Origin: JAOEGB01 sp041262585
Lineage (GTDB): Bacteria; Actinomycetota; Actinomycetes; Streptosporangiales; Streptosporangiaceae
Assembly (NCBI RefSeq): GCF_041262585.1
Contig: NZ_JBGCBZ010000009.1
Span: 62,001 to 126,000, forward strand
Length of the DNA stretch: 64,000 nt
Reading direction: 5' to 3'
In this document: positions 51,543-58,998 of the stretch, in pieces
Numbering within the stretch: position 1 is the stretch's first letter
Layout of the letters: the number at the start of each line of letters is the position of its first letter
Program-made: the position numbers and the translations under genes
The notes under the pieces: generated by a model
What the model was told of the DNA's origin: nothing
Databases searched by the model: none
What the model saw: only the letters and a program-made list of their open reading frames with translations

Positions 51543-52546
51543 TCATGGACTCGACGCGAGAAAGCGCCACGCACATGCCGACCGATGAGATCGACGCCGC
51601 TCTGTCCGGCGACGAGTCCGCCTTCGCCCAGCTCACCGAGCGCCACCGGCGCGAGCTGCACGTCCACTGCTATCGGATGCTCGCCTCGTTCGACGAGGCC
51701 GAGGACGCCGTGCAGGAGACGCTCCTGCGGGCCTGGCGGAGCCGCGACAGCTTCGACGGCAGCTCGCTGTTCCGCGCGTGGCTCTACCGGATCGCCACGA
51801 ACGTCTGTCTCGACATGCTCCGGCGCACTTCACGTCATCTGACGATGATGCACTCCTTCGCCGAGGTGACGTGGCTCCAGCCGTACCCCGACCGCCTGCT
51901 GGACGAGGTCGCGCCCAGCGACGAGCAGCCGGACGCGGTCGCGGTGGCGCGGGAGACGATCGAGCTGGCGTTCGTGGCCGCCATGCAGGTGCTACCGCCG
52001 AGGCAACGGGCGGCCTTCATCGCCCGTGACGTGCTCGGCTGGGCGGCCAGTGAAACGGCGGCCGCCCTGGACACGAGCGTCGCCGCGGCCAACAGCGCCC
52101 TCCAGCGCGCCCGCGCCACCATGCAGAATCATCTGCCGGCGCGCCGCGCCGAATGGCCCGCGCGCGAGCTGAACGAGGAGGAGCGCACCCTGCTCGGGCG
52201 GTTCATCGACGCGCACGAACGGTGTGACGCCGCGGCGGCCGTCGCCATCGCGGCGCAGGACCTCCGCATCACGATGCCGCCTTACCCCATGTGCTTCGAG
52301 GGGCTGGCGATGATCGCCCCGCTGCTCGAACGCGCGCTGGGAGAGGACAGGGAGGGCGACTGGCGCCTCCTGCCGACGCAGGCCAACCGGATGCCCACCG
52401 CCGCGAGCTACCTGCGCCGGCCCGGCGACTCCGAGTTCCGCGCGTTCAAGTTCGACGTCCTGCGTATCGAGAACGGCGCGATCGCCGAGATCACCACGTT
52501 CGGCCCCGAGCTGTTCCCGGCGTTCGGCCTCCCGCCGACGCTCTGA
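51539..52546 (+). CDS. ECF sigma factor with SnoaL-like C-terminal domain
   Basis: 335 residues; GTG overlaps the VOC stop (ATG at 51545 is an alternative). Region 2: QLTERHRRELHVHCYRMLASFDEAEDAVQETLLRAWRSRDSFDG; region 4: MQVLPPRQRAAFIARDVLGWAASETAAALDTSVAAANSALQRAR. The C-terminal about 120 residues (EEERTLLGRFIDAHERCDAAAAVAIAAQDLRITMPPYP...) are a SnoaL-like ligand-binding-type domain that replaces an anti-sigma factor, as in SigG/SigX5-type proteins. No anti-sigma gene nearby. Confidence 0.85.
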   Translation: MIMDSTRESATHMPTDEIDAALSGDESAFAQLTERHRRELHVHCYRMLASFDEAEDAVQETLLRAWRSRDSFDGSSLFRAWLYRIATNVCLDMLRRTSRHLTMMHSFAEVTWLQPYPDRLLDEVAPSDEQPDAVAVARETIELAFVAAMQVLPPRQRAAFIARDVLGWAASETAAALDTSVAAANSALQRARATMQNHLPARRAEWPARELNEEERTLLGRFIDAHERCDAAAAVAIAAQDLRITMPPYPMCFEGLAMIAPLLERALGEDREGDWRLLPTQANRMPTAASYLRRPGDSEFRAFKFDVLRIENGAIAEITTFGPELFPAFGLPPTL

Positions 52547-52746
52547 GGAGCTCCCCGTACGGCAGGGGCGCTGCCGTACGGCACAGGCGCTGCCGAGCTG
52601 GGCGGCCTTCCGGCTCCAACGGAGCAGGCGCAGCCACCCGGCTCGGCATCCGTGCGCGGGGATCCACCGGCCGGGCTTGACGATCCCGCCGGAAGGATGA
52701 TGGGATCCCACGTCAGCGTCGCGGTGCACCCGGCAGAGAGACCGCC

Positions 52747-53319
52747 GTGGGCATGGAGGCGCCGAATCATGGGACGACCATGGAAACATCCAACGAGCCG
52801 AGCGGCCGCCTCGCGGCGTTCGGCAACCAGCTGATCGAAGTCCACCTCTGGCTCCGCGAGGAGCTCGCCCGGCTCCGTGAGGACGTCGACGCCTACCTCG
52901 ACGGCGGCGGCGAGCGGCCCCGGGACCTGCGGGCGCACTGCCTGACCTTCTGCTCGGCGCTCGATCGGCATCACACCGGCGAAGACGGCGGGGCCTTTCC
53001 CGTCCTGGCGGAGCGATTCCCCGAGTTGCGGCCCGTGCTGGAGGAGCTGACACGCGACCACCACATGGTGGCCGACATCCTGCGCCAGCTGGAACACCTA
53101 CTCGGCGATCTGGAGCCCGGCGCGGCCGAGGCGCGACGCGTACGAGCCGAGCTGGACGGCCTGGCCGCCCTGCTGGAGTCGCATTTCGTCTACGAAGAGA
53201 AACGGATCGTCTCCGCCCTCAACTCGCTGGCCATGCCGGACTGGGACGGGTCGAAGCCCGGCTTCCTGCTCACCGGCTATGGGCATCGCCGCCCCGGAGG
53301 TCCGGTCGACATCGGTTGA
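52747..53319 (+). CDS. Hemerythrin-domain protein
   Basis: 190 residues (GTG 52747; ATG 52780 is also possible). HHE motifs: LIEVHLWLREELARL near 29, DRHHTGEDGGAFPVLAERF near 75, LTRDHHMVADILRQLEHLL near 100, LESHFVYEEKRI near 145, which together provide the di-iron ligands. Possible roles: O2 or NO sensing or iron handling; often partners with sigma factors in actinomycetes. 52547-52746 contains no gene. Confidence 0.85.
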   Translation: MGMEAPNHGTTMETSNEPSGRLAAFGNQLIEVHLWLREELARLREDVDAYLDGGGERPRDLRAHCLTFCSALDRHHTGEDGGAFPVLAERFPELRPVLEELTRDHHMVADILRQLEHLLGDLEPGAAEARRVRAELDGLAALLESHFVYEEKRIVSALNSLAMPDWDGSKPGFLLTGYGHRRPGGPVDIG

Positions 53320-53397
53320 ACGGCCCCATCCCGATAGTCCAAATCCCCATTTCCCGCCCTAGCCTGGGCATATAGGGGGTCGAGGGGAGGCCCGGGG

Positions 53398-54627
53398 GTG
53401 ATGAAGACAGAGATCGACTACGAGGAGATGTTCAACGCCGGCGTGGTCCCGACGCTGCTGCTGACGCCGGACTTCACCATGGTCGCGGCCAACGACGCCT
53501 ATCTGGACGTGACCCAGCGGACTCGGGCGGAGCTGATCGGCCATTGCATCTTCGCCGTCTTCCCCGACAACCCCGACACGGCCGACGATCCCGACGCGCA
53601 GGGGATCAAGGTTCTGCGGGATTCGCTGGAACGTGTGCTCGCCACCGGCAAACGGGACACCATGGCGCTGCAAAGGTACGACGTCGAGCCGCCGGGGATG
53701 CCCGGCGTGTTCGAGGAACGGCACTGGAGCACGGTCAACACCCCCGTCCTCGGCCCGGACGGAAAGGTAAAGCTGATCATTCACAGCACCGAGGAGGTCA
53801 CCGACTTCCTCCAGCAGCTGAGGTGGTCGAGCCGGCGAGGCGTCACCGGCGCACGGGCGAAGCTCAAGGCGATGGAGAACCACCTCTACGCCCGCAACCG
53901 GGAGCTTCAGGACCTCAACGAACGGCTCAAGCAGACCCACAGGGAACAAACCCAGACCACATCGGCGCTGCGGGACTCCATCAGGCGGCAGCGGCAGTTC
54001 GTCGTCGACGCGTCCCACGACCTGCGCAACCCGATCACCGGGCTCCTGACCGAACTCGAGGTCGCACTTTCCGAACCCCACATCGACATGCAGCAGATCC
54101 TGCGCAGACTGCTCCGGAACGCCGAGCGACTCAACGACATCGTGGCCGATCTCCTCGCCCTGGCCCGCCTGGACACCACGGCGCCCGCCGCCACGGAACT
54201 GGTCGACCTGTCCCAGCTCGTCCTGGACGAACTCGAACGCCGCACCGTCAACGCCGCCGTCCACACGCGACTCGATCAGCAGGTGAAGGTGTACGCCTCG
54301 CGGATCCCCCTGGCCCGGCTCCTGGCGAACCTCCTGGCCAATGCCGAACGGCACACCACGACGAAGATCGAGATCATGGTCACCGCCGACCCACCGGAGG
54401 CGGTCCTCGAGGTGATCGACGACGGACCCGGTGTCGCGTCGGCCGACCGCGAAAGAATCTTCGAACGCCTCTACCGGCTCGACGACGCCCGCCTCCAGGA
54501 CCCCGGCGGCTCCGGGCTCGGCCTGTCGATCGCCCGCGAGATCGCCCAGGCCTACGGCGGCTGCCTGTACGCCGCCGATCACCCCACCGGCGCCCGCTTC
54601 GTCCTCCGCCTCCCCCTCGCCGCCTAG
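53398..54627 (+). CDS. Cytosolic PAS sensor histidine kinase
   Basis: 409 residues, no membrane helix. PAS domain about 10-125 (VVPTLLLTPDFTMVAANDAYLDVTQRTRAELIGHCIFAVFPDNP). A coiled coil (165-200) leads to the phospho-acceptor VVDASHDLRNPITGLLTELE near 203, then N box NLLANAERHT near 305, G1 IDDGPGVASAD near 340, G2 GSGLGLSIAREIAQAYGG near 375. It should phosphorylate a response regulator, but none is encoded nearby (orphan). GTG 53398 or ATG 53401; GGGGAGG upstream. Confidence 0.87.
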   Translation: MMKTEIDYEEMFNAGVVPTLLLTPDFTMVAANDAYLDVTQRTRAELIGHCIFAVFPDNPDTADDPDAQGIKVLRDSLERVLATGKRDTMALQRYDVEPPGMPGVFEERHWSTVNTPVLGPDGKVKLIIHSTEEVTDFLQQLRWSSRRGVTGARAKLKAMENHLYARNRELQDLNERLKQTHREQTQTTSALRDSIRRQRQFVVDASHDLRNPITGLLTELEVALSEPHIDMQQILRRLLRNAERLNDIVADLLALARLDTTAPAATELVDLSQLVLDELERRTVNAAVHTRLDQQVKVYASRIPLARLLANLLANAERHTTTKIEIMVTADPPEAVLEVIDDGPGVASADRERIFERLYRLDDARLQDPGGSGLGLSIAREIAQAYGGCLYAADHPTGARFVLRLPLAA

Positions 54628-54644
54628 GGCCGCGGGGGCCGTCG

Positions 54645-54773
54645 CTAACTCCGGTGCAGGCCGAAGCCGACGTGTTCGGGATCGCAGATGACACTGCCGG
54701 GAAGCCGCCGCTGGATCTCGTGCGCGGTCTGCGTCTCGCCGCCGCCGAAGGGGCCGTTGATCCACAAGAGCAT
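54645..54773 (-). pseudogene. Truncated P-loop kinase-like gene with defective Walker A
   Basis: 42 residues: MLLWINGPFGGGETQTAHEIQRRLPGSVICDPEHVGFGLHRS. Family members (about 180 residues) have GPFGGGKTQ; here Lys is replaced by Glu, and the protein stops after HR. Without the Walker Lys and the rest it cannot bind ATP. Confidence 0.65.
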
Positions 54774-54828
54774 GCAGAAGACCCTACGGTGCTCGTTACG
54801 GGATCGAGGCAAGCGTGCGCCGACCTGT

Positions 54829-55215
54829 CTATCCCTCCGCGTCTTGGGGGTACCAGCGGAGTTCGACGGTGTTGCCGTCAGGGTCCCGCACGTAGATGGA
54901 GGTCGCCGTGCCACGGGCGCCGAACCGGTCCACGGGCCCTTCAATGACGGTGAAGACGCCCGAGTCGATTACCTCGTGCCAGTCCAGCGGTTCCACGACC
55001 AGGCAGATATGGTCGACGTTCGACTCACCCCGGGGGCCGCGGACCAGGTCGATGATGGTCTCCGGAGTGACCCTCACCGAGGGAAACGGGGCATCGCCGG
55101 CCCGCCACTTGGCGACGCGTACCGGCTCCAGACCGAGAAGCCCGCAGTAGAACTCCAGTGCGCGCTCGACGTCCCGGACGTTGAGCACCAGGTGATCGAA
55201 GGCTTTGACCCGCAT
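54829..55215 (-). CDS. VOC-fold dioxygenase-like protein
   Basis: 128 residues. AFDHLVLNVRDVERALEFYCGLLGLEPVRVAKW near 5, VDHICLVVEPLDWHEV near 70, TSIYVRDPDGNTVELRWYPQD at the end: His7, His69 and Glu at about 121 fit the metal triad of VOC dioxygenases or glyoxalases. Substrate unknown. ATG 55215; preceding 55216-55486 holds only doubtful remnants. Confidence 0.85.
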   Translation of the reverse strand: MRVKAFDHLVLNVRDVERALEFYCGLLGLEPVRVAKWRAGDAPFPSVRVTPETIIDLVRGPRGESNVDHICLVVEPLDWHEVIDSGVFTVIEGPVDRFGARGTATSIYVRDPDGNTVELRWYPQDAEG

Positions 55216-55486
55216 GATGGTCACCTCGACTCCAGGTGGTAGGCCTGACGCAGCCAGCCGGCGAACAGGGCCTGGTCGATGTCGCGACGCCCCACCAATC
55301 GAACGAGGACTGGTCTGGCTGGAAACCAATACGACTGCACGTGTGCGGGAGTTCGTCCGCGCCGCGACGGACGCCAACCGCCGGACGGCCTCGGCCGCGC
55401 CGAGTGAGCGTCGACGGTCACGGGACGGGGCAACCTCGTGGGGCGTCGTAATGGCGGCCACGGCCGCGATTCGCCAGCCCTTATGG
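55216..55486. other. Intergenic region with weak regulator-like remnants
   Basis: On the plus strand LVWLETNTTARVREFVRAATDANRR (about 55310-55380) resembles the C-terminus of a LysR-type regulator; on the minus strand VGRRDIDQALFAGWLRQAYHLESR precedes the VOC gene. Neither has the rest of a protein. Nothing firm can be annotated. Confidence 0.35.
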
Positions 55487-56224
55487 TCAGGTGACGTCGA
55501 CGAAGCGGAACGGAGAGAGCACCGACGGAAAGGCGACCAGTCTGGTGCGCCAGTAGCCGTCGTACGCGGGGACGAACGCCTTGGCGTACCGGCCGGTCGT
55601 GGTTGACCTCACGTAGGCGACCAGCTTCCAGGACGAGGCGCGCTTCTTCTTGAAGTACACGGCGATTTTGGTCTTGGCGAGCGGCTTCGTGCCGTACTTG
55701 GCGGTTCCGGTGAGCGTGATGCGGCCGCCCTTGGCGACCTCGGCGGGGCTTGCCGTCAAGGTCAGGGTGCGCCCGACGACCGGGAAGCTGTACCGGAAGA
55801 CGACGGGCTTGGCGTCGCTGTCCTGACGGGAGACGAGCGCGCGGATTTCCCAGGTGCCACCCGGGTCGCTGCTCTTGACCGTGAACTTCCCGGTGAAGGG
55901 GACCGTCGCCGGGGGGAGGCCCTCTATCGGCGCGCCCGGGACGCGCTCCCATTCGACCTCGGCCAGCCGTGTCCCCTTGCCCGGTACGGCGATGACGATG
56001 TCGAACTCGTCGACCGGCTTGGTCCCGGTAGTGGGGTCGCCCCACGCGGTCACCAGCGATCCCCAGAAGGTGACCTCGCTCTCACCGTCGGCCGGGACGG
56101 CCGCGTCGGCCACGTGGAAGTGCTTCACCCCCTCGTCAGCCGCCCGGGTGGCACCCGCGGGGATCACAACGAACCCGACACAAAGCGCCAGCGCCACCCC
56201 GAACGCCCTGAGACTTCGGCTCAT
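55487..56224 (-). CDS. Secreted Ig-like domain protein
   Basis: 245 residues from ATG 56224. Signal peptide MSRSLRAFGVALALCVGFVVIPAGATRA. Mature part has an Ig/beta-sandwich pattern: VPFTGKFTVKSSDPGGTWEIRALVSRQDSDAKP, TLTLTASPAEVAKGGRITLTGTAKYGTKPLAKTKIAVYFKKKRASSWKLV, typical of bacterial cell-surface Big-like repeats. No catalytic residues. Monocistronic. 56225-56640 is AT-richer and contains no gene. Confidence 0.8.
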   Translation of the reverse strand: MSRSLRAFGVALALCVGFVVIPAGATRAADEGVKHFHVADAAVPADGESEVTFWGSLVTAWGDPTTGTKPVDEFDIVIAVPGKGTRLAEVEWERVPGAPIEGLPPATVPFTGKFTVKSSDPGGTWEIRALVSRQDSDAKPVVFRYSFPVVGRTLTLTASPAEVAKGGRITLTGTAKYGTKPLAKTKIAVYFKKKRASSWKLVAYVRSTTTGRYAKAFVPAYDGYWRTRLVAFPSVLSPFRFVDVT

Positions 56225-56656
56225 TGGAACTCCCCGCAATAGCCCGAAGATCGAACCACTGGACGAGCGTACTGGGCCTTGATCGCTGCTGGTAGTCGAG
56301 TACCGAATTCAGGACATGGCGGCGTACGGCTGCGCATGGCTGGAATGATCAACGGGGGACGGCCGGCGTTGCGTCACCGTCGCCGAGCGCGAAACCTCGT
56401 TCGGCGCCTGCGGGCTCCAGCCGCAGGTGGCGCCACACCGGACATGAGGGTGATGGCGCTTGATCAACGAGAACCTGTCCATTATATGAATTTCGTGATG
56501 CCCATGCCCGAATAAATCATACATGTCTATTCAAGTGGCATAAATACTTCATTGTCACAATGCACACCTTGTCGTGTCCTTAGTGTGGCTAACTTCTCGC
56601 TGCCGGACCGGCCGCCCAACCTGCGACCGGTGCCGGGATGTCGAGGAAGGACGCGG

Positions 56657-57643
56657 ATGCGAAAAACCGACATGCACAGGACCTCCGCAGTCCGGGGTCG
56701 CGGGATCAGGAAGTCCTTCGGTGACGTGGTCGCACTCGACGGCGTCGACCTCGACGTGGCGAGCGGGCAGGTCCACGGCCTTGTCGGCCCGAATGGCGCG
56801 GGAAAGACGACGCTCCTCGGTCTGCTGTTGGGCCTGGCGGTCGCGGACAGCGGCCGCCTCGAGATCCTGGGTACGCCGGTCGGGCGGACGCTCGCTGTCC
56901 CCGACGGTGTCGCGGGTTTCGTGGACAGGCCCGGGCTCTATCCGTCGCTAACCGCGCGGCAGAACCTCTCGGCCCTGGCCTCTCTGCGCGGGTACGACGC
57001 CGGTCGCACCGCAAGTGTCGACGCCGTACTGGAGCAGGTCGGGCTCACCGACGTCGCCGACGACCGTGTCCGGGGGTTCTCGCTGGGGATGCGCCAGCGG
57101 CTCGGACTGGCCGCCGCGCTGCTCACAAAGCCGCGACTGCTCGTGCTCGATGAGCCGGCCAACGGTCTGGACCCTGCCGGCAAGCACCACGTGCACCGCG
57201 TCATCACCGGACTCGCCACGGACGGGACCGCGGTGGTCCTCTCCAGCCACCGGATGGACGACCTCGCTGCGCTGTGCTCCGAGGTCACCATCCTCGCTAC
57301 CGGACGGGTCGTCTTCTCCGGGCCGGTGAGCAAGCTCGCCGCCGAGAGCGGCGAGCTCGACTACCGGCTGCTCACCTCCGACCCGGCGGCCGCCCACCGG
57401 CTGGCGTCAGAGACGCCCGGGCTCCGCGTCGTGCCCGGTCGCGACCCCGGTCAACGGCCGGACGCCGACGTCGTCGTCCGCGGGCCGGTGCCGGCCCTCG
57501 ACGAGCTGGTCGTGCGGCTCGTGCGAGCCGGCGTGGCGCTCCGAGAGCTGGGGCCCGTGGTGGCGCCGCTCGAGGCCGCGTTCCTGGCCCTGACCGGGAC
57601 CGGCACCATGCCCACGCAGACCGACCAGGAGGACCCGCGATGA
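56657..57643 (+). CDS. ABC transporter ATP-binding protein
   Basis: 328 residues; GAGGAAGGA 6 nt upstream of ATG 56657. Walker A GPNGAGKTT near 47, Q-loop-like VDRPGLYPS near 90, signature FSLGMRQR near 145 (LSGGQ variant), Walker B LLVLDEPANGLDP near 165, H-loop SSHRMDD near 203. The C-terminal extension (230-328) is typical of drug-type DrrA/CcmA exporter ATPases. Overlaps the permease start (ATGA) and drives export with it. Confidence 0.9.
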   Translation: MRKTDMHRTSAVRGRGIRKSFGDVVALDGVDLDVASGQVHGLVGPNGAGKTTLLGLLLGLAVADSGRLEILGTPVGRTLAVPDGVAGFVDRPGLYPSLTARQNLSALASLRGYDAGRTASVDAVLEQVGLTDVADDRVRGFSLGMRQRLGLAAALLTKPRLLVLDEPANGLDPAGKHHVHRVITGLATDGTAVVLSSHRMDDLAALCSEVTILATGRVVFSGPVSKLAAESGELDYRLLTSDPAAAHRLASETPGLRVVPGRDPGQRPDADVVVRGPVPALDELVVRLVRAGVALRELGPVVAPLEAAFLALTGTGTMPTQTDQEDPR

Positions 57644-58995
57644 CCGCGACCGTCACCCGACCCCGGGCCGGTGCCCGGCCGGCGCCCGTGCTGCGTGGCT
57701 ATCGGTTCGAGCTGGTCAAGCTGCTCTCCCAGTGGCGGATCCGCCTGCTGCTGCTCGCCTGCTGGATCGCCCCGGCGGCCTTCGTGGCCGTGGTGAGCCT
57801 GCAGAGCTCGCTCCCCGCCGATACGGTCTTCGGCCGCTGGATGAACGCGACCGGCTGGGCGGGGTCGCTGGTGGTGCTGGACTTCTCGTGCAGCTGGGCG
57901 CTCCCGCTGCTGACGGCGTTGGTCGCGGGCGACGTCTTCGCCGTCGAAGACCGGCTTGGCACCTGGCGCCACCTCCTCGTGGCGGTCCGCTCGCCGAGGC
58001 GGATCTTCGTGGCGAAGACCCTTGCCAGCCTCACCGTGATCCTTCTGCTGGTGGCCGGGCTGGCCGCGTCGGGCATCGCCGGCGGCCTGGCAGCGGTCGG
58101 CAACCGGCCGCTCGTAGGCCTGGACGGCCATCTCCTCGCCCCGGCGGACGCGGCCGGCACGGTCCTGCTCGCGTGGGCCTGCGCGTTGGCGCCGACGCTG
58201 GCGTTCGCCGCGGTAGGCCTCCTCGGCTCGGTGGCCCTTGGCCGCTCCCCGATGGGGCTGCTGATGCCCGCGCTCCTCGCCTTCGCGCTGCAGCTCGCAC
58301 AGCTGCTCCCGCTGCCGGTGGCCGTACGGCAGGCCCTGCCGAGCCACGCCTTCCTCGCCTGGCGCGGGCTCTTCACCAGCCCGGCGCAGGCGGGCCCCCT
58401 CCTCATCGGCCTCTCGGTGAGCCTCGCGTGGGCGGTCACCGCCACCGCGCTGGCCTACCGCCTGTTCCTGCGCCGCGACTTCACGGACCTGACATACGAC
58501 GGATCGGGCCGGCGCGTCCTCGTGGCGGGGGTGCTACCGCTGGCCGGCCTGGTCGCCGTCACCGTCGTAGTCGTCGCCGGCGCGACTTCGGCTGAGGGCT
58601 CGGGGATCGAACGGGCCAAGCTGCAGGACTCGCTCGCCACGGCGTACGCCCACCTCTACCGGCTGCAGGCCCGGGAGCTTCATCGCCCAGACGTCACGGA
58701 GGCCCAGCTGCGGGCCACCGCGTCCTGCGACAAGGGCGACTCCCGGGTCCTCGACCAGGGACCGGGCAACGACTGGCGGTGCGTCGTGTCCTGGCACCTC
58801 CCCGGCGCGACCGCCATGGGCAGCGCCATCTACCAGCTCGACGTCACCCCAGATGGGCGGTACGTCGCCGACGGAGACGGACCGAAGGAGGTGAACGGCT
58901 ACTTCCAGGTGCGCACCCCGACCGGGGACGCGCCCAACCCCTTGTGGCAGTTCGACGGGAACGTCGACCTGCTCGCAAGCACCCCGAAGGAATGA
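57640..58995 (+). CDS. ABC-2-type permease with extracytoplasmic C-terminus
   Basis: 451 residues; ATG overlaps the ATPase stop. Six hydrophobic segments (about 38-60, 72-95, 128-150, 165-188, 195-215, 245-265) plus one near 290 (VLVAGVLPLAGLVAVTVVVVAGATS). The remaining 150 residues (KLQDSLATAYAHLYRLQARELHRPDVTEAQL...) contain two Cys and lie outside the membrane. Partner of the upstream ATPase. The 3-bp gap to the next gene makes it an operon. Confidence 0.8.
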   Translation: MTATVTRPRAGARPAPVLRGYRFELVKLLSQWRIRLLLLACWIAPAAFVAVVSLQSSLPADTVFGRWMNATGWAGSLVVLDFSCSWALPLLTALVAGDVFAVEDRLGTWRHLLVAVRSPRRIFVAKTLASLTVILLLVAGLAASGIAGGLAAVGNRPLVGLDGHLLAPADAAGTVLLAWACALAPTLAFAAVGLLGSVALGRSPMGLLMPALLAFALQLAQLLPLPVAVRQALPSHAFLAWRGLFTSPAQAGPLLIGLSVSLAWAVTATALAYRLFLRRDFTDLTYDGSGRRVLVAGVLPLAGLVAVTVVVVAGATSAEGSGIERAKLQDSLATAYAHLYRLQARELHRPDVTEAQLRATASCDKGDSRVLDQGPGNDWRCVVSWHLPGATAMGSAIYQLDVTPDGRYVADGDGPKEVNGYFQVRTPTGDAPNPLWQFDGNVDLLASTPKE

Positions 58996-58998
58996 TTC

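Noticed and set aside
55221..56045. 274-codon minus-strand frame overlapping the secreted Ig-like gene
   Set aside because: Out of frame with the gene that has a signal peptide and fold pattern.
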